Positions 9,101 to 17,513 of a stretch of 37,431 nt of DNA are shown piece after piece (the stretch's first letter is position 1; each line of letters opens with the position of its first letter). The translations under genes were made by a program, and so were the position numbers. The notes beneath the pieces are model-generated. The model did not search any database. It was not told the DNA's origin and saw only the letters and a program-made list of their open reading frames with translations. Source of the stretch: Caldithrix sp. (lineage in GTDB: Bacteria > Calditrichota > Calditrichia > Calditrichales > Calditrichaceae); NCBI GenBank assembly GCA_014730185.1, contig WJIP01000156.1, positions 1 through 37,431 on the forward strand. The letters are read 5' to 3'.

Positions 9101-10489
9101 ATGTTTAGTCCGCAAACTTATAAAGAAAGACGCCGGGTTTTGAAAGAATCAATGTCTGATGGCATCGGCCTTTTTTGGACGAATGATGAAAGTCCGATGA
9201 ATTATGCTGCCAACGGTTATCGCTATCGTCAGGATAGTACTTTTTTATATTTCTTTGGCCTGGATCAGCCCGGATTAACAGCTATAATAGATTTTAACTC
9301 AGGTGCAGAAATTTTATTTGGTGACGATCCGGCATTAGATGATATTATTTGGATTGGACCCCAGATCAGTCTGAAGCAAAAAGCAGAAAATATAATGATA
9401 ACCGACGTACGGCCGGTGAATCAGTTACAGAGTTATCTGAGTGAAGTGATTAAGGATAAACGGACCATACATTTCGTTCCGCCTTATCGGCATGAACATC
9501 GTTATAAATTAAACAAAATTTTGGACATAAGCGCACAGGAAACGGATAAAAAAGCGTCGACTGAAATGGTCAAAGCAATCGTAAAACAGCGCTCTTTTAA
9601 AAGTAAAAGGGAACTGGAAGAAATTACAAAAGCGCATGATATCACACGCGAAATGCATGTTACAGCAATGCAGATGGCCCAGCCGGGATTGTTGGAAAGT
9701 GATATTGCCGGAAAAATTGAAGGTATGGCTTTAGCCCGGGGAACGGGTGTTTCTTTTCCGGTTATATTTACCATCCATGGCGAAACCCTTCATAATCATT
9801 ATCATGGCAATCTGTTAGAGGAGGGCCGTTTAATCATAAACGATTCCGGCGCAGAAACGGCAATGCATTACGCCGCCGATATTACGCGAACATTTCCGGT
9901 TACCGGAAGATTTACTCCCGAACAAAAAGATATTTATCAGATTGTTTTGCAAAGCCAATTATCGGCAATGGAACAGCTCAAACCGGGAGTTGTTTTCAAA
10001 GATGTGCATAAACACGCCGCCCGCAACATAGTTGATGGGTTAAAAAATGTCGGATTAATGAAAGGCGACAGTACGGATGCAGTTGAACGGGGTGCTCATG
10101 CCCTGTTTTTCCCCCATGGTTTAGGACATATGATGGGATTGGATGTGCATGATATGGAAAATTACGGCGAACAGTACGTTGGTTATGACGATGAGACGAC
10201 CCGCAGTGAACAATTTGGTTTAGCCGCTTTACGATTCGGAAAACGCGTTCAAGAGAATTTTGTGTTGACGATTGAACCCGGCATTTATTTCATTCCAACA
10301 TTAATTGATTTGTGGCAAAAGGATAACAAATTTTCTGACTATATTAATTATGAAAAGGTTACTGCATTCAGGAATTTCGGCGGAGTTCGTATTGAGGATG
10401 ACGTTGTAATTAACGATAGTGGATGTGAGGTGCTTGGTAAGCCCATTCCAAAGACGGTTCAGGAAATCGAAGAAATGTGCGCTCAGTAG
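9101..10489 (+). CDS. pepP: Xaa-Pro aminopeptidase (M24B family)
   Basis: Cytoplasmic metallopeptidase that removes an N-terminal residue from peptides with proline in second place; 462 residues, near the PepP length. The N-terminal AMP_N (creatinase-like) domain spans about 1-150 and the pita-bread catalytic domain about 170-450. All five dinuclear metal ligands expected for M24 enzymes can be placed: Asp248, Asp260, His343 (in HGLGH), Glu392 (TIEPG) and Glu432 (VRIED). The ATG at 9101 has an AGAGGAG Shine-Dalgarno. The gene stands alone after the malic enzyme terminator, 137 bp before ptb. It likely serves peptide catabolism, which would fit an organism fermenting or respiring proteinaceous substrates. 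Gene symbol is by family resemblance. Confidence 0.93.
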   Translation: MFSPQTYKERRRVLKESMSDGIGLFWTNDESPMNYAANGYRYRQDSTFLYFFGLDQPGLTAIIDFNSGAEILFGDDPALDDIIWIGPQISLKQKAENIMITDVRPVNQLQSYLSEVIKDKRTIHFVPPYRHEHRYKLNKILDISAQETDKKASTEMVKAIVKQRSFKSKRELEEITKAHDITREMHVTAMQMAQPGLLESDIAGKIEGMALARGTGVSFPVIFTIHGETLHNHYHGNLLEEGRLIINDSGAETAMHYAADITRTFPVTGRFTPEQKDIYQIVLQSQLSAMEQLKPGVVFKDVHKHAARNIVDGLKNVGLMKGDSTDAVERGAHALFFPHGLGHMMGLDVHDMENYGEQYVGYDDETTRSEQFGLAALRFGKRVQENFVLTIEPGIYFIPTLIDLWQKDNKFSDYINYEKVTAFRNFGGVRIEDDVVINDSGCEVLGKPIPKTVQEIEEMCAQ

Positions 10490-10626
10490 GAATAGATAAA
10501 TTCGTTCCAATTGCAGAAGTTCGGCTGGGATTGGTTTTAATGGATGAATACAATATTTGTAAGATGGGATGGTATCAAGCTGAACATTGAATCGACCACT
10601 TCCGACATTAATCATCGGAGTTATTT

Positions 10627-11526
10627 ATGATCAAAGATTTTAAATCTTTATTGAATCGGCAGGCTAAGAAAGAAAACAATCGTGTCGCCGTAGCCATGGC
10701 TCAGGATAAAGACGTGCTTTTAGCTTTAGAAGCCGCGCGAGTGGCCGGATTAACGGATGCTATTCTTGTAGGCGACAAGAAAGAATTAAAAAAAATTGCC
10801 GATAGTGAACAACTCGATATTAAAAACTATGAAATAGTTCATATCACAGATGAACGTGAATGTGTGGCAGAAGCGGTGCATATTGTCCGTGAAGGTGAGG
10901 CACAAGTTCTCATGAAAGGCCTGAGCAGCACCTCCGTTTTTTTGAAAGGTATTTTAAATAAAGAAAACGGCCTGAGGGCAGCCGATCTCCTGTCCCATCT
11001 TGCCATTTTCGATAGCCCCAACTATCACAAATTATTATTCATGTCCGACGCAGCTATGAATATTAGTCCTACGTTAAATGAAAAAATTTCGATAACCAAC
11101 AACGCCATTGCCGCCGCCAACGCTCTGGGATACAAAGAACCCAAAGTGGCCATTATATCCGCTGTGGAAAAAGTTAATGCGGAGGGGATGCCCTCTACAG
11201 CGGATGCGGCTATTATTTCCAAAATGAATGATCGTAATCAGATTACGAACGCCATCATAGACGGCCCGTTAGCTATCGATAATGCTTTATCTAAAAAAGC
11301 CAATGAAGTCAAAAAATTGCAATCCCGGGTAGGCGGAGATGCCGATATCTGTATCGTACCCAATATCGAGGCAGGAAATGTTTTTTATAAGCTCCTTACA
11401 ATTCTGGGGAACGCTCAAGTGGGCGGTGTAATTGTTGGGGCCTCGGTGCCTGTGGTGCTGACATCCCGGGCAGATTCTGAAAACTCAAAATTTCTATCCA
11501 TCGCTTCCGCCTTAGCGATTAGTTAA
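10627..11526 (+). CDS. ptb: Phosphate butyryltransferase
   Basis: Cytoplasmic transferase that converts butyryl-CoA (or a branched-chain acyl-CoA) and phosphate to the acyl phosphate and CoA. At 299 residues it matches the Ptb length and is a single PTA/PTB domain, with the family segments KGLSSTSVFLKG, ADICIVPNIEAGN near 240-250 and GVIVGASVPVVL near the C-terminus. The neighbour supplies the decisive context: a butyrate kinase starts 15 bp downstream, so the pair would turn acyl-CoA into the free acid and ATP. A CGGAG Shine-Dalgarno precedes the ATG at 10627. The substrate could equally be isobutyryl- or isovaleryl-CoA from amino-acid breakdown; the sequence alone does not decide. Confidence 0.92.
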   Translation: MIKDFKSLLNRQAKKENNRVAVAMAQDKDVLLALEAARVAGLTDAILVGDKKELKKIADSEQLDIKNYEIVHITDERECVAEAVHIVREGEAQVLMKGLSSTSVFLKGILNKENGLRAADLLSHLAIFDSPNYHKLLFMSDAAMNISPTLNEKISITNNAIAAANALGYKEPKVAIISAVEKVNAEGMPSTADAAIISKMNDRNQITNAIIDGPLAIDNALSKKANEVKKLQSRVGGDADICIVPNIEAGNVFYKLLTILGNAQVGGVIVGASVPVVLTSRADSENSKFLSIASALAIS

Positions 11527-11541
11527 CAAACAGGAGTGGCT

Positions 11542-12630
11542 ATGGCAAACGATTCAAATAAAAAACAACCTATCTTGTTGGTTGTCAATCCAGGGTCAAC
11601 GTCGACGAAAATATCAATTTTTAAAGACATAAAAGAAACCTTTACAACCAATATAGGGCATAAAATCGAAGAGCTGTCCCGATTCAATAGGGCATCGGAT
11701 CAAGATTTATACCGTATGGAAATCATTATTCGCGTTTTACGCGAGAAAAAAATCGCCCTTAGTGAAATTACGGCGGTAGTGGGCAGAGGGGGGCTTTTGA
11801 AACCCATAGAAGGTGGTACCTATAGTGTGAATGAAAATATGGTAGCCGACTTAAAGCAAGGTGTCTCAGGAGATCATCCTTCTAATTGTGGCGGTTTGAT
11901 TGCGTATGCCATCAGCAAAGCACTGGGATGCAGTGCATTTATTGTTGATCCGGTTGTTGTGGATGAACTACAACCCAAAGCCCGAATATCAGGCATGCCC
12001 CTCATTAAACGTCGCAGCATATTTCATGCATTAAATCAAAAAGCAGTTGCTCGTCAGACAGCCGAGGCCCTGGGCAAAAAATATACTGCATCTAACATTA
12101 TAGTTGTGCATATGGGGGGGGGTATAACCGTAGGTGCCCATTGTAATGGAAGGGTTATCGATGTGAACAATGGACTGGATGGTGACGGACCGTTCAGTCC
12201 GGAACGAAGCGGGGGAGTGCCTAGCGGAGATCTGGCTAAAGCCTGTTATTCCGGAGAGTATACCCTGCCTGAAATGAAAAAACTGATCAAGGGACATGGT
12301 GGTATGGTGGCTTATCTTGGCCTGCACGATCTGCGCGCTGTCGAGGATTTAGTGGATGAAGGCGATGAAAAGGCTAATCTTGTTTACGAAGCGATGGCTT
12401 ATCAGATTGGCAAAGAGATCGGTGCAATGGCTGCGGTATTGAAGGGCAAGGTCGATGCTGTTTCGCTTACTGGCGGAATTGCCAAGAGTGAGCGTTTCGT
12501 CCAACTGATCAAGCAGTATATCACCTTTATAGCGCCTGTACACGTTTATCCGGGAGAACAGGAAATGCGGGCTCTTGCCTTAGGTGGATTACGCGTTATA
12601 GAAGGCGAGGAAGAAGCAAAATTTTATTGA
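11542..12630 (+). CDS. buk: Butyrate kinase
   Basis: Cytoplasmic ASKHA-fold kinase of 362 residues, the normal Buk length, that transfers phosphate from butyryl phosphate to ADP. The N-terminal NPGSTSTK (about 17-24) is the phosphate-binding loop of the acetate/butyrate kinase family; VHMGGGITVGAH, GDGPFSPERSGG and SLTGGIA are further family segments. It completes the Ptb-Buk pathway with the gene 15 bp upstream. The ATG at 11542 is chosen because CAGGAG lies directly upstream at good spacing; a GTG at 11536 overlaps that site. No intrinsic terminator was recognised after the stop. No crotonase, acyl-CoA dehydrogenase or electron-transfer flavoprotein genes are nearby, so the acyl-CoA source is unlinked. 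Confidence 0.94.
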   Translation: MANDSNKKQPILLVVNPGSTSTKISIFKDIKETFTTNIGHKIEELSRFNRASDQDLYRMEIIIRVLREKKIALSEITAVVGRGGLLKPIEGGTYSVNENMVADLKQGVSGDHPSNCGGLIAYAISKALGCSAFIVDPVVVDELQPKARISGMPLIKRRSIFHALNQKAVARQTAEALGKKYTASNIIVVHMGGGITVGAHCNGRVIDVNNGLDGDGPFSPERSGGVPSGDLAKACYSGEYTLPEMKKLIKGHGGMVAYLGLHDLRAVEDLVDEGDEKANLVYEAMAYQIGKEIGAMAAVLKGKVDAVSLTGGIAKSERFVQLIKQYITFIAPVHVYPGEQEMRALALGGLRVIEGEEEAKFY

Positions 12631-12819
12631 TGTACGATGGGTTCAACAAAACGTGATATTATTACTATACATATTTCAAAGCCCTTATTACCCCTTTGTC
12701 TAACTGATACGATGATGTTACCAGCCGGATTTTCCATTTTATAATATTAAACGATTCCATATCTTTACATAACCAGCCAAAAGTCTTGATCAGGCAAGCG
12801 TAAATATTGTAACTATTTA

Positions 12820-12840
12820 AAATTTGTTATCATCAAATTT
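12820..12840. promoter_or_regulatory. Inverted repeat upstream of the 101-residue protein gene
   Basis: A perfect AAATTTG / CAAATTT repeat with a 7-nt spacer ends 29 bp before the ATG at 12870. It could be an operator or a weak leader hairpin. The arms are AT-rich, so chance is possible. Confidence 0.3.
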
Positions 12841-12869
12841 AATATAAAAAAATTAGAGGAATCCTTAGT

Positions 12870-13175
12870 ATGGTAATTGAAAAAGTTTTATCCGATTTAA
12901 AAAATAACCCAATGGTTTTGCTCAACCCTCAAAATCTTGAGAAATTATTAGATGAAGTGCATATTATCAGTGAAAAAGACACCCTGATTTCCGGTTATAT
13001 CCGTATTTTAAAAGTTGACAATTTATATATCACCCAGGAAACGACAGATAAAAATGAAATTGTTTTACGCCTTTTCCGCTCTGAAAAAGAAGCCAAGGCT
13101 CTGGTCGATGATCATTTAAAAACCTATGAAGATATGTGGAACGGATGTGGCTGTAAGATTAATTACTATTCTTAA
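12870..13175 (+). CDS. Hypothetical 101-residue cytosolic protein
   Basis: I do not recognise this protein. It has no signal peptide or membrane segment, is mixed alpha/beta in appearance, and ends with a short cysteine pair in NGCGCK (about 91-96), which might bind a metal or be redox active. The start is supported by a TTAGAGGAA Shine-Dalgarno upstream of the ATG at 12870. The coding sequence has base composition like its neighbours, with no sign of recent transfer. It stands alone between butyrate kinase (239 bp upstream) and the CBS gene (300 bp downstream); a perfect 7-bp inverted repeat just upstream suggests its own control. No function is proposed. Confidence 0.7.
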   Translation: MVIEKVLSDLKNNPMVLLNPQNLEKLLDEVHIISEKDTLISGYIRILKVDNLYITQETTDKNEIVLRLFRSEKEAKALVDDHLKTYEDMWNGCGCKINYYS

Positions 13176-13475
13176 GCAAAAAAGGGTCAATTCAATTTTG
13201 TATTAAAGAGAATGATGGCTTTGATAAACTTTTTTCGATCCCTTTTTTGTAAAGAGATATCGTGAATAATTCAGAAGCATTAAACAGCCATTATCCCGTA
13301 ATTATATGGAATTATTTTGTTTGTCATTCGGTTCTAAGGTGAAATTTTAAAGAGCAGGCACTTTTATCAGCAATATTCAATACCCAATTCTAATAACCGG
13401 ATGATGAATAACTTACTGTGCAACTATTTTGTTAATTATATGAAATGATAAATATCAAACCAAAAGGAGCCTAAT
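13176..13475. other. Intergenic region before the CBS gene, with a possible long-loop hairpin
   Basis: About 300 bp, AT-rich. The 10-nt arms CAAAAAAGGG (13177-13186) and CCCTTTTTTG (13240-13249) are perfectly complementary but 53 nt apart; they could close a weak terminator-like structure just after the 101-residue gene. The rest shows no small gene and no clear promoter apart from the AAAGGAG ribosome-binding site at the end. Confidence 0.4.
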
Positions 13476-13910
13476 ATGGCAGGAATTCATAAAATTCAGG
13501 ATTTTATGGATACGACTTATGTAACTCTCAAACCGGAAATGGATGTGTATAAAGCCATCGAAATTTTTCTGGAAAAGGGAGTGACCAGCGCTGTTGTTAC
13601 AGACGAAAAGGGTAAAGTCGTCGGTATATTGTCTGAAAAAGACTGTTTGCAACTGATGACCAAAGGATCATACTATCAATTACCAAGCGCAAAAGTCAGT
13701 GATTTTATGACCAAAGATGTTTTTTGTGTAAATCCTAGCACAGATATTTTTAAAATAGCGGATATGTTCCTGAGTCATAATTTTCGCAGAATTATTGTGA
13801 CAGATGAAGATAACAAAATGATCGGCCATATTACACGTCGGGACATGTTGCGCATTATAAAACAACTTAAGACCAAGCAAAAGGAAGTTAAGAAGGCACC
13901 CATCCTGTAA
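13476..13910 (+). CDS. Two-CBS-domain protein
   Basis: Small cytosolic protein of 144 residues made almost entirely of a tandem CBS pair (Bateman module): CBS1 about 7-62, with GKVVGILSEKD, and CBS2 about 74-132, with NKMIGHITRRD. Such modules bind adenosine nucleotides (AMP, ATP, SAM) and act as energy or redox sensors, alone or by docking on a partner. No effector domain is fused, so the partner is unknown. The ATG at 13476 follows an AAAGGAG Shine-Dalgarno. Its stop is only 5 bp from the stop of the convergent arginine deiminase gene, leaving no room for a terminator between them. Confidence 0.9.
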   Translation: MAGIHKIQDFMDTTYVTLKPEMDVYKAIEIFLEKGVTSAVVTDEKGKVVGILSEKDCLQLMTKGSYYQLPSAKVSDFMTKDVFCVNPSTDIFKIADMFLSHNFRRIIVTDEDNKMIGHITRRDMLRIIKQLKTKQKEVKKAPIL

Positions 13911-13915
13911 TTCAA

Positions 13916-15151
13916 CTATGTTCTTAATGCGGGCATCGTCATGCATCGGCAACCACCACCACCTCGGGAAAGCTCGTTTCCTGAAATGGCTATGGCATAT
14001 CTATCCATTGCATCCAAATCGACGCGGCCAGTAACTGCGTCGGCCGCCTCCACACGGGGAATACCTGCCTTAGCTAACTCGTCATATGTATGATAATTCA
14101 TGCCATATCCAATTATTTTACCAGGGCTTATTGTAAAAAAATTAGTTCCGGCTTGCCATTGCTCCCGTTTCTGGTAAAGCTCATTTTGTCCACCACATTT
14201 GATCGGTTCTAAATTAATGTTAACGGTGCGTAATGCATCAAATATGTATGGATACCGTTGCAACTTCGGTTTGGAAGGATGACTTATATTGATATGAATA
14301 ACATCTACGGCATCCTTGGCTAATAGCAACGGCGGAAAAACGACTGCTTTATCGTGATCAATCATCGTAAAAACCATATCAAGATGGATCGTTGCCCTTA
14401 TTTTGGGAAGAATGACCACAAAAACGTGCATAATCTTGTGCCGGCTTTTAAACTCTTCAATCAGGTAATCAATACCACGTGCACTGGTTCGTTCACTCAT
14501 ACCAATGAGAAGAATGTCTTCCTGCAAAATTAAAATATCCCCTCCCTCAAAAGTAGCATGAGGCATCGTCTGTTCCGAAGCATCTACTAAAAAATCTTCA
14601 CATAAAAAGTGAGGATGAAAGCGAAATATATGGCTCATAATGATGGCTTCTGCAATTCGTATACGATTGGCCATGTTTCCAATAAATACACGGTTATTAA
14701 CAACCATTGCAGAGTCTCGGGTGTAAAAGAAGTTGGGAAGTGGCGGTAACGCGTAATTGCGAGTCGATAAAAATCGTTGAAGAGTATCGCGTTTTAATTC
14801 TGTCCCTAAAATTAATTGTTCTGCCAAAGCATCGGCGGACAGGCTAATTAGAAAATTTTCCATTTCCAATGCATCCAATTGCCGGCAAAGCTTATGGACC
14901 AGCGAAACTTTTATTTTTTCGTCTTCAAGAATATCCATTAAGAGATCGGAAACTTCGAGCGGCTGACAAACTTTTTGCAGTACCTGTTTCAATTGGGCAT
15001 GTTGTTCGCGAGCCGAACTCAATTGAAGAATATCGTCATAGAGCAACTCCATGGATGCTTCCGGGGTCATGCGTTCCAATTCCATGCCGGGCGTATGGAT
15101 GATAACTGTCTTGATAGGACTAATTTCAGATGATACATTGACATTATTCAT
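13916..15151 (-). CDS. arcA: Arginine deiminase
   Basis: Cytoplasmic guanidino-modifying enzyme that hydrolyses arginine to citrulline and ammonia. From the chosen ATG (15151) it has 411 residues, the family's usual length. Catalytic positions of the Pseudomonas enzyme can all be matched: Asp146 (TRDS), Glu202 (FEGGD), His256 and Asp258 (IHLD), and nucleophile Cys403 (RCMTMP). A longer frame to 15241 adds 30 residues with no counterpart in the family and no clear ribosome-binding site, so I prefer the shorter start, although its GGGG Shine-Dalgarno is also weak. No ornithine carbamoyltransferase, carbamate kinase or arginine-ornithine antiporter lies nearby, so the rest of the ATP-yielding pathway is either unlinked or absent. 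The gene is convergent with the CBS gene, stop to stop 5 bp apart. Confidence 0.9.
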   Translation of the reverse strand: MNNVNVSSEISPIKTVIIHTPGMELERMTPEASMELLYDDILQLSSAREQHAQLKQVLQKVCQPLEVSDLLMDILEDEKIKVSLVHKLCRQLDALEMENFLISLSADALAEQLILGTELKRDTLQRFLSTRNYALPPLPNFFYTRDSAMVVNNRVFIGNMANRIRIAEAIIMSHIFRFHPHFLCEDFLVDASEQTMPHATFEGGDILILQEDILLIGMSERTSARGIDYLIEEFKSRHKIMHVFVVILPKIRATIHLDMVFTMIDHDKAVVFPPLLLAKDAVDVIHINISHPSKPKLQRYPYIFDALRTVNINLEPIKCGGQNELYQKREQWQAGTNFFTISPGKIIGYGMNYHTYDELAKAGIPRVEAADAVTGRVDLDAMDRYAIAISGNELSRGGGGCRCMTMPALRT

Positions 15152-15331
15152 AACTGGCCCCAACTTTGTGAGTCGATAATTCAATAATGATTTGAAGAGT
15201 ATTAACACAAGACATTTTGATAGAACGAACGACAAGTCCATTTAATGTAAAGGACCTGTTACCTTTTCAATTCTATAAAGATAAAGGAATGATATTTTTG
15301 AAGCAATTTCAAATCAATGCAGGGAGGTTAG

Positions 15332-15382
15332 ATGATAACAAAATGGAAATTTAAAATTATAATTTCTAAAAAAAATATATAA
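15332..15382 (+). CDS. Possible 16-residue peptide
   Basis: A 16-codon frame (M-I-T-K-W-K-F-K then I-I-I-S-K-K-N-I) begins 5 nt after AGGGAGG, a near-perfect Shine-Dalgarno. The peptide is lysine- and isoleucine-rich. It could be a leader peptide, a toxin-like small peptide, a gene remnant, or chance in AT-rich DNA. No gene or attenuator hairpin follows directly on this strand. Only the ribosome-binding site supports it. Confidence 0.2.
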   Translation: MITKWKFKIIISKKNI

Positions 15383-15569
15383 AGCTCATTTTGGGCTAAC
15401 AAAGTGAATATTGTTCAAATTGATGAGCTGTAACAAAAAAAAATCTAATAAAATTTACTGGGGTATAGATCAAATATAATAAACGTAAGCGCATTAGTAG
15501 TTAGCCAACTAAATAATAATATAAATCTTAAACCTCTGTAACCCATTAATAATAAAACATTTAAAATAA

Positions 15570-15588
15570 AAAGATCAACTCAATCTTT
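15570..15588 (-). terminator. Weak terminator-like hairpin after the 59-residue gene
   Basis: On the minus strand AAAGAT-N7-ATCTTT is followed by TTATTTT, starting 4 bp beyond the stop of the small gene. The stem is only 6 bp and AT-rich, but place and T-tract fit an intrinsic terminator. Confidence 0.4.
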
Positions 15589-15592
15589 ATGG

Positions 15593-15772
15593 TTAATCTT
15601 CAATTTTATCGATACCTTCAGGAAAACGTATTTCCATCGTAATGCGGTAAGGCGAAACATGTACACGATGATGTTCATCGGTAATTGAAAACATGTCTCC
15701 GTCTTTCATTTTAAAATCTTTGACGGTTTTTTTCAGGTTTTCAATTATAGTCTCAATATTTTTCTTATGCAT
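15593..15772 (-). CDS. Hypothetical 59-residue protein
   Basis: A small gene in an otherwise empty region. The frame opens with ATG at 15772 and stops at 15593. AAGGAGGGG, a strong Shine-Dalgarno, lies 3-5 nt upstream, and a weak hairpin with a T-tract follows the stop, so it looks like a complete transcription unit. The peptide is charged and soluble: an N-terminal helix-like part rich in Lys and Glu (1-24), then a probable beta part with a histidine-containing segment DEHHRVHVSPYRI (about 32-44) and a final strand MEIRFPEG. There is no signal peptide or membrane helix. I do not recognise a family. The nearest gene on the same strand is arginine deiminase, which starts 441 bp downstream. Confidence 0.6.
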   Translation of the reverse strand: MHKKNIETIIENLKKTVKDFKMKDGDMFSITDEHHRVHVSPYRITMEIRFPEGIDKIED

Positions 15773-16157
15773 AACCCCTCCTTCTTTTATTGTTTTATCT
15801 TAGATAAGCTTCACTAACATCAAGTTAGGTACGTATTAGAATCCTGTTATGCAGTACAGTTTATGTCTTAAGAAAATTGTAGAGTAGTTGACCGTCATTA
15901 AAGTATCATTTTTACGATCACTTATTTAAAATGTTCCCTAAATGTAATCTGTATCACTTTTGTTCTTTTACATATATTTATATCTTAGTTGTTGTGTAAA
16001 ATATTTCCATTGTAATAAAAATTTTGAAATTATTCCTGTTAAACGTTAGCTTAAATTTATGAAAATCGTTTCTGCTGCAGATGCATTAAGTGTAGGTTTA
16101 ATGTATTTATAACATAATAGCCTTTATAACCATCTACAATTATGAGAGGGCGCTTCA
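15773..16157. other. AT-rich intergenic region between divergent genes
   Basis: About 385 bp between the 59-residue gene (minus) and the LPP20-like gene (plus); it must hold promoters in both directions. I see no distinct hexamer pairs, repeats over 7 bp, or further small genes. Confidence 0.45.
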
Positions 16158-17513
16158 ATGACTGCAAAAATGAATGTGTTGTTATATGTATTCTTAGCTG
16201 GAGCCCAGCTATTGCCAGCTCAAAAAAGTCAACCCACCTGGATTACAGAGCATCCGGTACATCCTGATTTTTATATTGGGATAGCAATGGCGGATAAAGA
16301 AAATAATCCCCAAAACTATCACAAAATAGCAAAGGAGAATGCTCTCATGAATTTGGCATCTGAAATCAGTGTGGATATTTCAGGAAGCTTTATTCATGAA
16401 TTAGCCGAAAAATCGGGAATGATCGATGAAGAAGTCAGACAGGAAGTGCATGCCTCAACCCGGGCACAATTAGAAGGTTATGAATTAGTGGATAATTGGG
16501 AAGGCGATAATTCTTATTGGGTTTATTATCGTTTATCCAAAGAAAAATACGAAACCATAAAAAAACGAAATGAGCAGAATATTCGAGAACTCACCGTCGA
16601 CTTGCTGAAACAAGCTAAAACCGCTCAACAAAACAATAATATCGCCCAGGCATTACAATTTTTATCGAAGGCATTGAGCGGAATGGAATCCCGGTTTGGC
16701 CAACCGATCAAAGCTCAAATTGAAGACACCGAAGTTATTTTAAATAATTATGTGTTTTTTGAATTGCAGAAGCTGTTAAACGATATTTCAGTTACAGCTC
16801 GAACCAAACAAATTAAAGCGACCATGGGCCAGCGGGTGCAACAGCCTGTGCAGGCTAAAGTAAACTATAAAGATAATCGGGAAATCAACAACCTGCCTCT
16901 GAATGTCACGTTTATACGAGGTGGAGGGGAAGTCGTCAACACAGTTTATACGAATGCCAATGGCACAACCGGCATCAATATTCAAAAAATAACAGACTCA
17001 GAACCTTTGCAAATTCTGGTTATTTCGGCTTTCGTAATAGATGTGGATAACTTAACCAACCCCCTGCTTAAGCGCTTAATAGAAAACCTGACAATCCCGC
17101 AGGATCGGGTTATTATCGAAGTGGCCGGCCCTTCAGTATATATTGAATCTCAGGAAATGCATCTGGGGCAGGCTGCTACTTTGCTCTATTTGGAACCCAA
17201 ACTGAAGAATGCATTATCCAAACATAACTTTAATTTTACAGAGGATTTATCCCAAGCCGATTGGCAGATTAAAGTACAGGCAGAAAGCTATGAGGGTGCG
17301 AATCTTTATGACATGTATACCGCATTTTTAGATTTTTCCATTTCCATTATTGATTTAAAAAGTGGCCGGGAAATTTATAAAAATTCGTATTCCAAAATCA
17401 AAGGTGTTCAACTGGACTATGAAAAAGCCAGTAAAAAAGCATTTAAAAATGCCGGTGAAAAAATCGAAAATATAGTACCTGACATTTTAGCTTCCCTGGA
17501 AAAAATGAACTGA
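16158..17513 (+). CDS. Exported LPP20-like protein
   Basis: Exported protein of 451 residues. It starts with a signal peptide (1-21, cleavage after LLPA); there is no lipobox cysteine, unlike classical LPP20 lipoproteins. Residues about 30-140 resemble the LPP20 fold: a FYIGIAMADKE segment, then repeated A-x-x-NA-L-M-N-LASEI helices and a YWVYYRL strand, as found in proteins of outer-membrane stress modules. A helical linker (about 145-230) and two beta-rich parts follow; residues about 370-451 (DWQIKV...FSISIIDLKSGREIY) resemble the C-terminal domain that often accompanies LPP20. It is probably periplasmic or at the outer membrane. A GAGAGGGCG Shine-Dalgarno precedes the ATG at 16158; ATG 16170 is possible. 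It precedes the Bat/Gld cluster by 320 bp, so it may be a separate unit. Function unknown. Confidence 0.75.
   Translation: MTAKMNVLLYVFLAGAQLLPAQKSQPTWITEHPVHPDFYIGIAMADKENNPQNYHKIAKENALMNLASEISVDISGSFIHELAEKSGMIDEEVRQEVHASTRAQLEGYELVDNWEGDNSYWVYYRLSKEKYETIKKRNEQNIRELTVDLLKQAKTAQQNNNIAQALQFLSKALSGMESRFGQPIKAQIEDTEVILNNYVFFELQKLLNDISVTARTKQIKATMGQRVQQPVQAKVNYKDNREINNLPLNVTFIRGGGEVVNTVYTNANGTTGINIQKITDSEPLQILVISAFVIDVDNLTNPLLKRLIENLTIPQDRVIIEVAGPSVYIESQEMHLGQAATLLYLEPKLKNALSKHNFNFTEDLSQADWQIKVQAESYEGANLYDMYTAFLDFSISIIDLKSGREIYKNSYSKIKGVQLDYEKASKKAFKNAGEKIENIVPDILASLEKMN

Larger units (their letters stand above)
15152..15592. other. AT-rich intergenic region upstream of arginine deiminase gene
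   Basis: About 440 bp. It should contain the arginine deiminase promoter on the minus strand. On the plus strand it holds a 16-codon frame with a strong ribosome-binding site (listed separately). Small imperfect palindromes such as TAGTT-N4-AACTA near 15498-15511 are present but weak. Nothing else is recognised. Confidence 0.45.
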
